Positions 24,533 through 37,169 of a stretch of DNA of 60,000 nt are shown in pieces; the first letter of the stretch is position 1, and every line of letters starts with the position of its first letter. The notes beneath the pieces were generated by a model that saw only the letters and a list, made by a program, of their open reading frames with translations, had not been told where the DNA came from and searched no databases. The stretch is taken from assembly GCF_029227915.1 (NCBI RefSeq), contig NC_079877.1, positions 27,679,851 through 27,739,850 on the forward strand, read 5' to 3'. The translations under genes were made by a program, and so were the position numbers. This stretch comes from Hydractinia symbiolongicarpus (lineage: Eukaryota > Cnidaria > Hydrozoa > Anthoathecata > Hydractiniidae).

Positions 24533-26121
24533 TCATTCCAAATTATGCATAAGTTTTTTACTATGAGTCAAAATTTCTTGCAATCCAATTTCTGCTGATT
24601 GTAACACAATATCGTTTCCCTGGATAAGTTTCGATGTTAGGAAAATGTCATTCTCGATTTCTCCCTCATAATTCAAACCATCTCGTACTTCAATCTCCTC
24701 TCTAGATGTACGCAGCAATGTTATGTTGGATAATTTGAATGTCTTTCGTTCACATCTTCGAACATAAGTCAACAAATACCCCTCAGGAGGAGTTCCAATG
24801 TCAAGATATAGAGTATTACTCTTTATAGACAGACTTTCATAGAAACTCTTCAACTTTGTAATATTTTCCTGTATTTCATTTTCTGGAACAATGTTGTGTT
24901 GAAATATTTGAAAATTCAGTCGAGTTGATGTGTTTGTGGTAGGGTCAACAATATCTATTCTACGGACATTTTGAGGGGGAGTACACAAATAGCCTGGCCC
25001 TACTCTGTATGGATAAAATTTAGCAGGTAATATCCCTGCTTCCTCATAAGTTATAAACGAAACATTACCATCCTTTAGCGCCAAAAACACTTTGTATCGC
25101 ATTTCATATGATTGATTAGATGTAAACACAGATATGTCATATCTCACAATATCCTTGTAAGGATTTTCATATGGTAGTTCATTAAAATTGTAAGAGGATT
25201 GGGAAAAATTTTTAAAATGTAGTTTTCCATTGGAGATCATGTCTATAACCTTTTTAGATCCTGGTTGACAATTTCGAATATGGATATGCCCATGATGAAC
25301 CATTAGCTCACAAGCAGTTGTTTCGTTCTTACGTAGCTGAATTTGCATGTCATTAACAACTTTAGAAAATACCTCTTTGAGACTGGGAATATTATCTATA
25401 TTTAAATCCGATTCTGTCAGTTCAATTTGTGCCAAAATTTCACAATTGCGTTCACAATCTTTGCAAGACCTTCTTCGAATTAATTTAACAGAGTCATGGG
25501 AAGGTAACCCTACAACCACGATTTTTTGATCAGACCAAAATAACGAATTAACATAATTTTTTTTAAACATTAGGAATTGGAAGTAAAAATTGATATTTCT
25601 CTTTGCTGTTGAACTACCTGAAACAAAAATTTTTCCAACTTCTTTATCGGCCACAATCTCTGCTTGAAACTGTCGAGATATTCTTCTGATATTCTCTCCT
25701 CGCTTTCCAATAATTTTGCCAAAGAGGTAAGTAGGAACAAATGAGATGCAACTCCAGGCTATTTCGTCATCCTCCGTAACATTTTCAAAGTAATCACCAA
25801 AAAACAAACTTTCAAAAGTTTCTGGATTGTTTAACTCTCCACTTTTTTTAAGCTCGAAGTACAACCTAAACCACTCCTTCATCCTTTCCGTGTTTTCAAC
25901 GCTTCCCTTTAACAACACTCTGAAATTTCCTACCTCAATTTTAACATGAAATCGATCTTGTAATATCATCCTGCGATAATTTAATGACCCATTTATTTCG
26001 TTGCGTGATTCGAAAGGCAACATGATACCACTATCTTCAAATGCAAATCCTTCCAGAGAATAATCTGATACTTTTTCGTTACTAGCTTTGACACTTTGAT
26101 TAAACATATCTTTGATCCCCG
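24533..26121 (-). CDS. Gene C last exon: KH RNA-binding domain plus unknown C-terminal region
   Basis: Encodes residues 1356-1884 and the stop (TGA at 24533-24535). A type-I-like KH domain lies at about 1478-1538. It has the helix-loop-helix signature LFGKIIGKRGENIRRIS with GXXG = GKRG (1494-1497), followed by the strand AEIVADKEVGKIFVSG. KH domains bind single-stranded RNA or DNA through this loop. Before it is a conserved region with FESLFFGDYFENV. The following 340 residues alternate helices and strands and include CKDCERNC; I do not recognise them. The acceptor is TCTGTATCATTTCAG before 26121. KH assignment is confident; the ligand is unknown. Confidence 0.85.
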
Positions 26122-29100
26122 CTGAAATGATACAGAATATATTAAAGTTGGCATTCAGTCATGAATTTTTACCTATCGTATAATTCTACCATCAAATATT
26201 ATCTATGATTTGGGTACTCCACTAAAATAAATAGCCTTCTTTTTCTAATCTGCCTTATTATTTTAAAATTGCTAAATAAAAAATGAAACAAAAACTTTTA
26301 TCGCAATGATTAAAGAAATATATGACGTCCTAAATATTAATTTTGGATGAGTGGCTTGTTGGTTCGTTATAAGACTAGCCAAAATAGGGTTCAGGGATTG
26401 AATTGATGGTAAAAATATGGATGAAACAGAACATCCATTAACAATTTGCAATGAAATAAATACAGTTTGATTTTGCAGAAAAAGGCAACTATTAACAATT
26501 TTTTCAAATTTTTTTTCTTTTGTACATTAAAGAAAGAAAATACAATAAATCAACTCACTTGTGAAATATGGATCGTGGGCATTGCTAAAATAAAGAAAAA
26601 CATTTAGAATGTGACACAGTAGTCAGAGTGTCCACTCAAAACTCAATCTTGATTTTTATGACATTTCGGTCTTTTTCCAGCTAAAAAATTTTCAGCTAAA
26701 AATTCAGCTGAAAGTTTTTGAATGTTCAAACTTTTATTTTTTGTTTTGATATTCCTATAGTTATAGCTCACTTTTTAAGGGGAAAAAGTGCAATATATGT
26801 GAAGACAAAGGATGACACAAATACAAGTTAAGGATAAAAACATTATAATAATATGATAAGCATGTATTCATAAATTTGTGATGCTTTTGATGCGCTTATT
26901 CACTTATACACTTATTCTTTCCAGTGTGATGAGATTAGTGTCTTGCAAATTAAATTTGTAAAGACTGCTGTACAAGAATTTGATTTTCACCTTCAAACAT
27001 CAGAAAAAGTCTGAATATAAATACCTTTTAATTGTGTCCATTACAGCTTTATGATCAGTACTGTGGTTACTTTCATCTTTCATTTTTTTTAATTTATCAA
27101 TCTCCATCTTGTACACAGGTGACATCACATTAAGACCATAACTTTTATCATGTGAAAATTCCACAAATAGTTGCTGGGTGACTTGTCCTTTTATTACTTC
27201 TACTGTAATTTTTTTCACAAGCTGATCCCAGTCCTGTAGTATCTTCTCAATATCGTCATTAGGTTTTTCTTTTTTCGGATTGTCATATTCAAAAACAACC
27301 AATTCACTTGTACACCTTCCTAGTGATTCCACAAGATGTTGCTTTAAAAAGTGATCATATTTATCCACAAAAACCCATAATCTTTCAGCCTCCATCCCCA
27401 TAAACCCAACAAAGTCAGTTATAAGGATACAGTTTCTTGATCTGTAACGTTTTAGAATATCTTTTTTAGATTGAGCTTGATCTTTTGAATGGAAAGCAGG
27501 TGTGTAACAAATGCTTTCCTTCTTTATAAGACCAAATGCATTTTTTACCATTATTGCAGATTCACGATCACAAGACAATACCACCAGTTCCTCAGTATCA
27601 TCAATAACTTCCTCTGCAATCTGTGACAGGCAAAGGCTGTAATGGCTAGCGATGTCACCATGAGAGTAGAAATCATTAAAACTATTATGAATACTAACTA
27701 AGATAGGCCATTCCCCAACTATATTATGACCAACTTGGTGTGTCCCATTAAATTTAAATTCTGTCTTTGTCTTTTCTCCTGACTTAACCTGATTCGCATT
27801 AGATAATTTAAAGGCAACATCTAGATTCACTGACCCTTGAATTAATTTTTTGGGGGGTGGTACTTCTGTTGCTTCTTTAGGCACACTACTACTATTATCA
27901 AGCCTTGTATCCATTAAATGTGGTGTTTGTTTCCCTGTTGTTTCTAATTGTGCATCGAAATCATCCCCTCTGTCTTTTACTTGTGGTAAGGAGTATGCAG
28001 ATGGTGCATTTATTACAGGATTTCTTGTCGCACTATTAACGTCCAAAGAAGCAGGCGTTTCTCTTCCCGCTTTTGAACTTATCGAAATTTTGGGTATAGA
28101 TGTGGCAGGATTATTTTCATAATATCTAGCGGCCGAAACTTTATTGGCTGTATTATCATTGATTGGATTATTGCTGAAAACAAGCTTTGGGGTACTTCTA
28201 CGTCCAGGATCTCTCTTGCCTAAGAACTCTGGGTGGTTAAAAACGCTTGGGTTCCCTTCAAAGTGCTTAACACACACTTTTATGAGATCATTAATTCGCG
28301 TTGTGGTCCTCATTGTCGTTGGTAAATAAAATGTTTTCATACCAGTTTTCTCAAACTGATATTTAACATGGGCTTGCCTCCTCTCTTTGCCATTCTGGTT
28401 AACCTTTATGTACTCTCGGTGCTTTTCCATACTTTGTGTGATCAAAATGACAACTGACTCTTCAATTCTTGGATATGATTGATCTGTTATTACATTTTTG
28501 ATTTCGCTAGCTTCATTGTGGTCCAAATTTTCAGCATCGTATTCATCAAACACAAAGTGCACCAATATATTCTTGTTTCTCTTATATATCAATTTCATTA
28601 CTCTTGACAAATTCACACTTACATCAAGACCCATTTCTTGTTTCAGCTGAAGCAGGTTTCTTGCTATAATCTGAGCATTTGCCTTTTTAACCTTTAAGCA
28701 AGTTTGTTCAGCTATTTCCTGAACTGTTGTTTGAAACAAGCACTGAGATTCACAACACACATAATAGATCTTCACAACACCTTCTGCTTTTTCATAGAGC
28801 TGCTTCAGTTTTAATTGACCAATTATACTCTTGCCGGAACCAAACGAGCCAGTCAATATTAACTTGTTTTCCGCCAACCACATTATCTCTTGTTGTTCAC
28901 GTGTTAAGAACACCGTCTTAACTTGAACGCCAGTTTTACAAGACAGAGAAGGCATTTCCATCTTTCTTAAAGAAGGAAGAAATACTTCAGCAGTAGCCAT
29001 AAAGCCAATAGTGCGATTAAAATATGACTTTATAGTATCTTCCAACTTCTTTGGTTTTCTTTTTAAATCATGTGCTTTTTTTAATTCTTTTATAAATTTT

Positions 29101-32100
29101 TGCAGGCTGTTCTTCTCCCATTCTTTAAAAGACGTCAAATTATTCATAACGCTGTCCGAAAGTATTAACTCGAAACAGGGACCACACAAAAGTTTATTCT
29201 CTTCTTGTGAAAGTGCTTGAAAAAGTGAATCTGGGATTACAATCAACCCAATGTAAACGACATTACTGTCAACTATGATTTCCCTATGGATCATCGCATG
29301 CATCTTTATATCATCATTACAGACTGACAAAGCCTGATTAATATGTGAAATATCCGCTTGTTCCAACACGCGAATATTAAGAAATACATGCAAAGAAGGT
29401 TCATAAACCAAAATTCGGTTGTTGCATTCACGGCTTTTTGCAGTTAAACAAAGTTTTTTTTTAACTTCAGATAGATCGTATCCTAAAAATTCTGCATGTT
29501 TGTAGCTGTCATAATCTGTCAATACCAAACTAGCAACATCACATTTGACTTTGCTTGAACACCAGTTTGTAATTACGTCTGCGAACCGACCAATTTGTGT
29601 ATCTTTAACACAATCAACTGGCAATTTAATATGCTCTTTATACGGGTTTTCAAAGTTGCGATTTACAAAGTCGCCACAAATATCAAACCATGTTTCTAGG
29701 GTTATTACTTTCTTTTGTCCATGGACGGTAAATTTTACTTTCTTTGAACAAAAAAATTCCAAGTCTTCCAATTCGCTTATGATCGAAACCACATTGGTAG
29801 GAAGCCCATTCGCATGGCACATCAATCCAATATTTAAAGCCGAGCTTCGATGGTCACAGGCATCTGGGTCTAAATAACAACAATTGTAAAGTTGGTAAAG
29901 AACACAACAACGACAACTTTCAGAGTTCTGTGACCAGCTTGATAACTGGCAATAAAGATAGAAGACAGTTCTGATTATCAAGTTACTTTTGTAGTATTTT
30001 AGAAGAAATACCTTAACCCATGAAATTTATGCACAGAACCGCTGATATGTTTATGCATTCAGGTGCGCAGAAAATTTTAGAGGTTGCATCAAGATTGGAT
30101 TGCAGAAAAATAGAATAAAAATGATACAATTAAAAGTTTTTTACGCACAAAATTAGTTATGGAATTACAGATCATTAACAACCACAATAATATCAGTTTG
30201 ATGTGAAATCCAACATTGGCATAAAAACAACAGTTAAAATTTTGTAAACCTTTAATTTTGAAACACATGTAATACTTTTATGTGTAAATTTTTTAATATA
30301 TCACTACTAAGGAGTGCAGAAAATTAATTATGCGATATAGTATAAGATATTTGGGCGCAAAATAAATTTCACCAATTAAAGTGCCTTAGGCTTGGTATTC
30401 ATATAAAGTTAAGCAACAGAGACACACAACATTCCCACAACAGTTGTTATTTGAGTCGAATGTACAACAAAGTAAAAAAAAAGATGGTGCACAACACATG
30501 TTGTCGATTTTTTCATTTCTATAACAGTTGCATATCAACAGCTGCAAACCAATAAATAAAACCTTTATTCGGAAAACTTTGTCAGGGCATCACCCCCGTG
30601 ATATTAATTCTAATGAAAGGTAAACAGAAACGCAAGACCATTTTGGCATGAAAGCTTTTACAAAAAATAAACCATTTCATTAAAACAAGTCAGTAATTTC
30701 AATACCCACATAAATGGCAATTTTAAAAACTCAAAACCTTTCACCATAACTAAATTCAGTACTTTCATTAACTGATCAACCAAGCTCTTGGGAATTTTAA
30801 ACATTTTAGCCCCAGGTTGCACTAGTTACTAACGAGAAAGATGGTGATAGTTATTTATACAAGATATTTCGCTTTAAAGTAGTGAGAGCAATGCAATGGC
30901 TTTGTCTACAATAATTACAGTGGGTATTGACATCAAACTAATAAAAACATCAAAAAATAGGTTATTTTTTTTTAAACACAAGAGACATAAAACATTTTCT
31001 TCAATCACAAACAGCCACATCAAATTATTATATTCAGGCTTTATGGCCTGTAGGGATATCGGTTTAGAAAGGTGGACATTTAGAAATATTTGTTAATGAC
31101 ATTAACATGGTCCCAGGGCCAGACCATAGCATTAATCTATTTCAATCTTACCCACTTCACTTATTTTTCACCCCTCCCCTTCTCTGGTTTAGGTAGTGAA
31201 AAGTTAGAAATAAAACAAAACAAATGGCACAATGAAATGATACAAAAGTGTCAATTAAATGCATACAAAGGGAGAAAGCACACATAATTTTTAAAAATAA
31301 ATACATGAGCAAAAGTTCTATAATAATTTAATGAGAAATTAATTAGTCTTTTCTCCTACATGAGCAGCTAGGGATAACCTAAGACCAAAATTGTGTCAAT
31401 TATGATCAGGATTATGACGTCAATAAAACATCATTAAATCCTAATTTATGTTCTTTATAAGTACATGGTCACATAATTATTTTGGTCATCGTTCCAGACT
31501 CTACACTATTTTTAATATTTTGTTTGCTTTGTTTGTGGATGAATTCGCTATTCGTGAAGCCACTACTTGGCCTTTGTACTTATAAATATTAATTATAAAT
31601 AGCTTAGAAACAGGTTCAAATATTGGGTATTATTTATGTGTGAAGGAACTAGAACCCACCTGGAGCTACATTGAAAAAGTTCCTCAAACCTGGATCAGTC
31701 AATGGATTTAGAATTGCCAGGCTGATCACATCAAGAATACATGATTAAATACTTTATTCTAACCATAAATATACTGGATATTTTAGGCCTATAAATCTAG
31801 GCCCAAGATTCTCCCCTCCCCCAAATAGTATCAAACATGACACACTTAAGTTTGTCTTAAAAGAAACCTTTCCCGTGACGCCACTATAAAGCATAACACA
31901 ATGCGATAACAATAAATATTCACAGTCAGAACTTTGCAAGTAACATAATGCCATTATTATTGTGTTAGTAACACTGTTTGGGGAATCACAGTATTCTTGA
32001 TGGGGTCATAAACACGCTGTTCTGAAACATGTGGGTTTATTTAACGTTAGGAAATTGGATAAATTTGAATCTCAGGTGGTTCCTAGTTATCCATGTGGCA

Positions 32101-35100
32101 AAAAATGTCAGTTATTCCCACTCTTTTCCAAATTACATGTGTTTAATATTGTTTAATAATATTAACGTCAGTCTAATCTATTGAAGTCGTGTTATATATC
32201 GTCAACAACGTTAACGAATAAGAGATATTTTCTACAAATGGAAATGAACATATCTACTTTGGGTATTACAGACAGAGAGATGTATTACCATATTATTATA
32301 AGAGACTAGTTCATAAGTCAGCGCAAAAATTCACTTAGGCAGAAAAACAAGCGAAGATACGGGAGGCTTTAGGAATGATGTTGGCTTTAGCACTGCACAA
32401 CAAATGATTTTTTAGCGTTTATATCAAAAAAGGTTTTTCGAAAATTTATTTCACTGTAACTTCTATCAAGTACGCCTCCAACATTGCTCAAGAAAATGTA
32501 TAGGAACATTTTTTGGGACGAATGGTTAGAGAATTATTGAGGTTTAAATGTTCCGAAATAAGCGATTTTTCTGGAAACTTGTCCAATTTTGTAACAATCT
32601 AATACCAATGGTGACCAAACTAAAAAAAAAGGTTTTAATAACCAGGGATGTGAAACTTCTTACCAAGAAATGTAGGAGTTTAAAAGATAAGGCTAGCAAT
32701 TGTAAAGGCTTTTCTAAATATTATTTGTTGATTTCTCTGCTAAATCCTATGCCGTAAAAAACAATTCAGCAAAAGCAGATGCAGAAAAAATATTTATGAT
32801 TCCGTACTAAACAGTGGCTTCCAAAAAGAATTTATCACGATAGAGGTGGCGAGTTAAACAAAAAAACTATGTAATAAACCATACGAATTGTGATTCTTAT
32901 CTATTTTTCGCAAAAAACAGTGTAATCTGTGTGCCAACTGGTTTTTTCCTTTATTTTTAATGTTTATAGAGCAAGTATTGCACGCTCAACATAGAAGAAA
33001 GCAATGGATATACAAAACAATACTTCACTGACTAGTGGAAAACCTCTATTCAACAAGCCTGAGATATTGTTGCTAAACATACCATGAAAGCATCTGCTGA
33101 GGCTAAATCAAAATATGACAAGAAGCAGCATGGCAGTGGGGAAAAAAGAGAGAGATCACAGTGTAGAGGGATAAATCAGATAATAATCATATAACTGACA
33201 AGACAACGATGGGAGATGACAAATCAGAAAAAAACGACAGATAACTAGACACTAGGCATTGATGACGATAAAGCAGGAGTAACGGTGTGTCCGAAAATGG
33301 AAAAAATCCAACATACCAACGTGCGACTCTGATTAAAAAACACATTACGCCTCAAAACTTCCACAATGTCAAGGAGATAAGGTGCTACATAATTAAGGGA
33401 ATGATGAAACAGATACAGTTTTGTATGACATTAAATGTATTGCCTGCCTGGAGGTAACATCCCATAACTGAAGAAACAAAAATTGTTTTATGTAAGCTCT
33501 TGTTCTGGTGATAAAAATGTGTTAATTACTGATCTTTTCTTTTTTATATACAGCCTGCTATGGCATTTCATAATCAAGGAGAAATCTTGAAACCTTTTTA
33601 TGGTTTTAAGCAAATTGGTTTGACAATATTGAGGCGCTTGATAAGGTTACTGAGTGAATGAGACATGGAAAGAATCTTCAGAATAATTTTTTTAATAACA
33701 TACACATTGTTGTTCTAAAGTCGAATTATCATATTTATGCACATTTTTTAAGATTATATTATATTTGATATTTAAAAAATAGGTTTAGTTAAATCTAAAT
33801 GTTGTTTTAAAAAGCCATGCGCATTGTTTCGTAAACTGTACTGTCTGTGTTTTCTGGAAAATGAAAAGATATGCTATGTTTATAATAAAAGCCTTAATAT
33901 AACATATCAAGAGTACCTACATCTAACAGATTGTTCAAATAATTTTTGACTTAGCATATTTGCAATTAAATTGAATTAGTATTAAAATTGTACATCGAAA
34001 GCCACATGTAGAACTATTTCACATAAAATTTGATTTATTCTGATGATTAACTTATTCCTTTTAATGTGATTATTATTGTTTGGCAGCATTTTTTGATAAA
34101 ATAACAACTTACCATACATAACATCTTCACTGTAGAATTCTTCATTTTGTGGGTCTAAATCCATTCTATCACCAATCACCTTAAATCTGTAACTATTAGA
34201 ATCCTTAAATTTCATCTTGACAAAAAGATGAAGGTCATCAAATTCAAATGAATGATCTTCAAGTTCTTTCCAGTCACCCTTATTCTCACTAACTGAAACG
34301 TGAGTAATATTCAATTGTACAGGAAGTTTCAGAAGACACGCATTACCATCCAGTCTTTTAAATCTAAGCCACAATAAGAAAAGCTTGTTAATCAATGAGG
34401 TTAACGTGTGTTTTAAATAATTTTTAAACAAGATTTTAAAGATAAACAATAACGTAAACTGTTCGCTTTTTCATAACACAACCACAAAACCAAAAAAATT
34501 ATGCACACACTTACTCTAATCTTTCCACATGTTCATCACCTGTGGAAAAATTAATATTGGAAAACTTTTATTATCCAATATAATTACTTTGATTAAAAAA
34601 ACCTGTCTCTTATTTAAATCACTTTGCATATCATTTTTTAAACAAAGTAAGATTGCTGGATATGTTAAAACAATTGTCATTTTCCTTTTTAAGTAGTTAA
34701 CCTTCATTATACAAGGGACAATCCGTTTAACCGAATCAACTAGGTGCGACTCAATAACACAAGGAAATAGACCTACCAGTTTGGATTTTATCATTCCATA
34801 ATATTTCAACCTTTGCTTCTGTACAAGACATACGTTTCTCCATCTTACTAATTTTTACATCATGTTCATGCAAGAGCTCTTTCACGTCAGGGTCATGTAA
34901 CGTTTTGAGTAATGCTTTTTCAAATTTGTCACATTCTTCCAAGGGTAATGGATTTTTAAAGTTTTGCATAAACGTAATAATATCCTTAAAAATCACATTG
35001 ATTATAAAATCAGAGAATGATTTCCAATCTTTATAATCAGAGAAGTTTGAAAATGGCTGTTTAGAATTTTCAAAATTCTCACAATCTTTGTCAGTCATAT

Positions 35101-35695
35101 GAGCAACTAAATTTCTAAGGTTCATTATCATGTCTACAGATTTTTTCAGTTTATAAGTTGAGCACTGATTTTCAGCCGGTAGTATCATTGTGCACTTTCT
35201 ACATTTTTCACATACATGACAGCATCCAGATTTCCCCTTGCAATCTCTTTGTGTATTTCTGCAATTTGTACATGGATGATTAACATTTTTGCATTTCTTA
35301 GGACAATTGCACTGATGAAAACATTTATTACAGCAAGGTTGATGAGCTGGGTCCTTACACTGAATTGACTTCTCCTGATTGGTTAAAAATCCCTCTACAC
35401 TGGTTAAAATTTTATATTGCAATGATATGTCCAATGATGAAATATCGATACGTACTTTGAATGGAGTAGAGGGAGAAGTAACATCATATATTTTTTCTTT
35501 ATTATCTGGATGCTTAAAGGACGCCAACAATTTTTTATCTAGACTTTTATTTTGACGTAGTATGTTTGCTAAAGCAACATTTGGGGTTTTTGTAGCTGAA
35601 TCTTTGTGATCAATGACAAATGTTTCCAACAGTTTGCTCAAAATATCAGCAAACACATCAACAGCACAAATTAATCTGGAATTGATGTCATGCAT
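24533..35695 (-). CDS. Gene C: HEPN / SF1-like NTPase / KH multidomain protein (complete, spliced)
   Basis: Six coding exons on the minus strand: 35695-34777, 34539-34515, 34363-34113, 29869-27025, 26584-26559 and 26121-24533. Each junction has a GT donor and an AG acceptor, and the phases (1, 2, 1, 2, 1) join without a stop. The total is 5,655 nt, or 1,884 residues plus stop. Domain order: HEPN with cysteine-rich insertion (1-306), small unknown module (about 315-398), P-loop NTPase of helicase type (about 700-1260), KH (about 1478-1538) and an unrecognised C-terminal region. I chose the start ATG because all three paralogues have ATG-CAT shortly after an acceptor, while sequence before it differs in phase. 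A non-coding exon 1 probably lies at 44306 and upstream. An RNA-directed nuclease or sensor role is inferred from the domains. The exon model is strong; the function is not shown. Confidence 0.85.
26559..26584 (-). CDS. Gene C micro-exon of 26 nt
   Basis: The acceptor TTTATTTTAG and the donor GTGAGTTG bound 26 nt, entered in phase 2 and left in phase 1, coding for NAHDPYFT plus split codons. It restores the frame between the NTPase exon and the KH exon, which would otherwise meet a stop. The gene A copy (508-533) has the same length and near-identical product. Confidence 0.78.
27025..29869 (-). CDS. Gene C exon: SF1 helicase-like P-loop NTPase
   Basis: A single 2,845-nt exon (residues 399-1347). 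Motifs: REQQE before the P-loop (Q-motif-like); Walker A GSFGSGKS at 739-746; Walker B/motif II FVFDEYD with DE at 840-841; VILITQS after it (motif III-like); LPTTMRTT near 914 (motif IV-like, cf. L..NYRS of UvrD); a low-complexity linker (about 950-1070); VVLSCDRESA; GMEAE at about 1223 (motif V-like); and ESLGRCTSELVV at 1246-1257, with R1250 as motif VI candidate. This order fits UvrD/UPF1-like superfamily 1. Before the P-loop, residues about 550-610 have the strand pattern of NERD-type nucleases but lack the E-x-K residues. The open frame runs past the donor (AAAAG/GTATTT) to a stop at 27000, so an unspliced product could end there. ATP-driven remodelling of RNA is inferred. Confidence 0.82.
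29870..34112. other. Gene C intron between beta-module exon and NTPase exon
   Basis: A 4.2-kb intron with no supported gene. It holds Helitron-like relics in both orientations (31310-32305). A weak retroelement-like stretch near 33095-33170 (AEAKSKYDKKQHG) is too short to assign. Confidence 0.45.
31310..32305. mobile_element. Helitron-like relics in opposite orientation
   Basis: At 31310-31500 a plus-strand copy has TCTATAATAATTTAATG, 'GCAGCTAGGGATAAC', 'ATGACGTCAAT' and 'AAGTACATGGTCACATAAT'. At 32040-32303 the minus strand has TCTTATAATAATATGG, 'CAGAGAGATGT' and 'GGATAACTAGGAAC'. Both match the better copies at 54452-54924 and 58562-58691. Confidence 0.4.
34113..34363 (-). CDS. Gene C exon: small beta-rich module of unknown function
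   Basis: Encodes about 84 residues beginning FKRLDGNACLLKLPVQL and continuing through alternating hydrophobic and charged stretches that look like beta strands. The acceptor is TTATTGTGGCTTAG and the donor GTAAGTTG. Gene A has a homologous exon of 248 nt (5303-5550), with the shared core CLLKLPVQL and SVSENKGDWKE. I do not recognise the fold. It links the HEPN and NTPase parts and may be a binding or sensor module; that is only a guess from position. Confidence 0.75.
34515..34539 (-). CDS. Gene C micro-exon of 25 nt
   Basis: The acceptor tract TTTTTCCACAG and the donor GTAAGTGTG bound exactly 25 nt. It enters in phase 1 and leaves in phase 2, encoding GDEHVERL before a split codon. The same-sized exon occurs in gene A (6805-6829) and pseudogene B (15604-15628). 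The conserved length and phase are the main evidence that it is real. Confidence 0.75.
34777..35695 (-). CDS. Gene C coding exon: DZIP3-like HEPN domain with cysteine-rich insertion
   Basis: First coding exon, residues 1-306. The acceptor precedes 35698 and the donor GTAGGT follows 34777. Residues 84-100 (IDISSLDISLQYKILTS) followed by YKLKKSVDMIMNLRNLVAHM match the pattern of the HEPN domain of DZIP3/hRUL138-like proteins. R194, N195 and H199 form the R-N-x3-H motif that is catalytic in HEPN ribonucleases. Between the two HEPN halves lies an insertion with about 15 cysteines (residues 121-178), several in C-x2-C spacing, which looks zinc-binding. I know no standard HEPN with this insertion. 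The exon ends in a short coiled-coil-like stretch (about 280-306). HEPN assignment is fairly sure; RNase activity is inferred from the intact motif. Confidence 0.8.
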
Positions 35696-35698
35696 CTT

Positions 35699-37169
35699 CT
35701 AAAATAAAGATAAACATTTGAAGAAAATAATGTACTTAATTCTTTAGAAGCTAACAAATATGTCGTAGATTCTAAAAGAAATACTTTACTACACTTGTTA
35801 AACATATTCGTTTACAGATTATTCAAACACTATGATCCACAGATTACTTAATGCGCATTATTTTACACATTATATTTAAAGATTGAACAACCATAATTCC
35901 CAATTTATTAACACTAGCCACTAGCCTGTGAACACCCATGGAAAGTCACCTATAGCAACTTGCAGCTACCATCTTTGTCTAATTGATGGAAAGTTGAGTA
36001 TTGTATTGACAAGTCCATAACCTGTGGAAAAATCCATGGGTTTGCGTCCTTAAATCTTTCAGCCAAGGAATTCATTGGTATTTGCACAACGTCACTCATG
36101 AGTGTCAGATTAATTGTTTTAAACCATACCGTACATCCATGTGGAGCACTTTAGTACATATATACGGTATGTTGCAAATCCAGTGAAGTGCTAACAGTAA
36201 CACATCGTTTTGGGTGTAAAATATTTATCAAAAGATAACTTTCCCGCAACTTTAACTGAAATAAAAACATGGGTTAGAACCTGTTGTTACTCCGTTATAG
36301 CAGAAATAGCCAACATTTTATCATTTTGCAGAATAATCATCTGGGTTCAGTAACTGAATTGTAAAACAACAGCTTTCAGTTCTCAGGAATACTATGTGGG
36401 TGAGCTTTCTTGTTAATGCAGTTCTTAGCTTACACTTTTCAGGTGACACAAAGTGTATCCTGTGTCGGTGATACTTGTTGTGGCTTCTGGGTTTGGGTTT
36501 TTTTATACAAAATTTCATAATGCAGGCTTTATTGACATTCACACATTTAGTTATTTCATTAAACAGTGAACAAAATTTTCAAAGACACTAAGCAAAATCC
36601 TGTCATTTAGTTCAAATTCTTTTTACTACGTAATATGAAATTTATCGAGACATTTACAGGCCTATCAATAAGAAAATAACACCCCAGCAACAAATCGCTC
36701 ACCCAAGGTTACAATAATTTAAACTGGGTGAGCAATCTGAATAAATAGAATAAGTTTATAAGCGTATGTTTTATCACAGTCTCTTTTATCTATTTCATTT
36801 TACCTTTTTTTATATATAATTTGGTTCTTTTGTACTGTAAATAATAAGAAAGAACATTGATTTCCATGTAAGATGAATTGATATTGCTCAGCCAGAAAAG
36901 CATTTATTGTAATTCAGACATTCAGGAGAGAGGTCTTGGCATTTATAAATTTGTAATTTTTATAGTGCGAAAAAGTAAAAATACTTCTGCAAATTTATCC
37001 TCCTGGTATGACGAGAAAAAATGACATAAAATTGACAAAGAAAACTCTTGTAAGTCGGAATTTATTTGTAATTATGTGCAGAACTTTCCTGTCATTGCGT
37101 GTTAAAATGCTCTCAACTTTCCTCTCAATCGAGAAATTTTAATCAAGATAATTAATTATTATTATAGGA
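35699..37169. other. Gene C intron 1, right-hand part, with Helitron-end relic
   Basis: Intronic by the exon model. At about 36008-36050 there is a degenerate copy of the hairpin seen at 58574-58591 (CCTGTGGAAAAATCCATGG), so a decayed Helitron-like end is likely. I see no other coding signal in this stretch. Confidence 0.4.

Noticed and set aside
26999-27024. End of the NTPase frame (stop at 27000) as the true end of a separate gene
   Set aside because: The AAAAG/GTATTT donor just before the stop, the in-phase 26-nt exon and the same layout in gene A favour splicing into the KH exon. An alternative unspliced end remains possible.
33050-33450. Possible retroelement coding scraps (AEAKSKYDKKQHG)
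   Set aside because: Too short and degraded to assign to a family.
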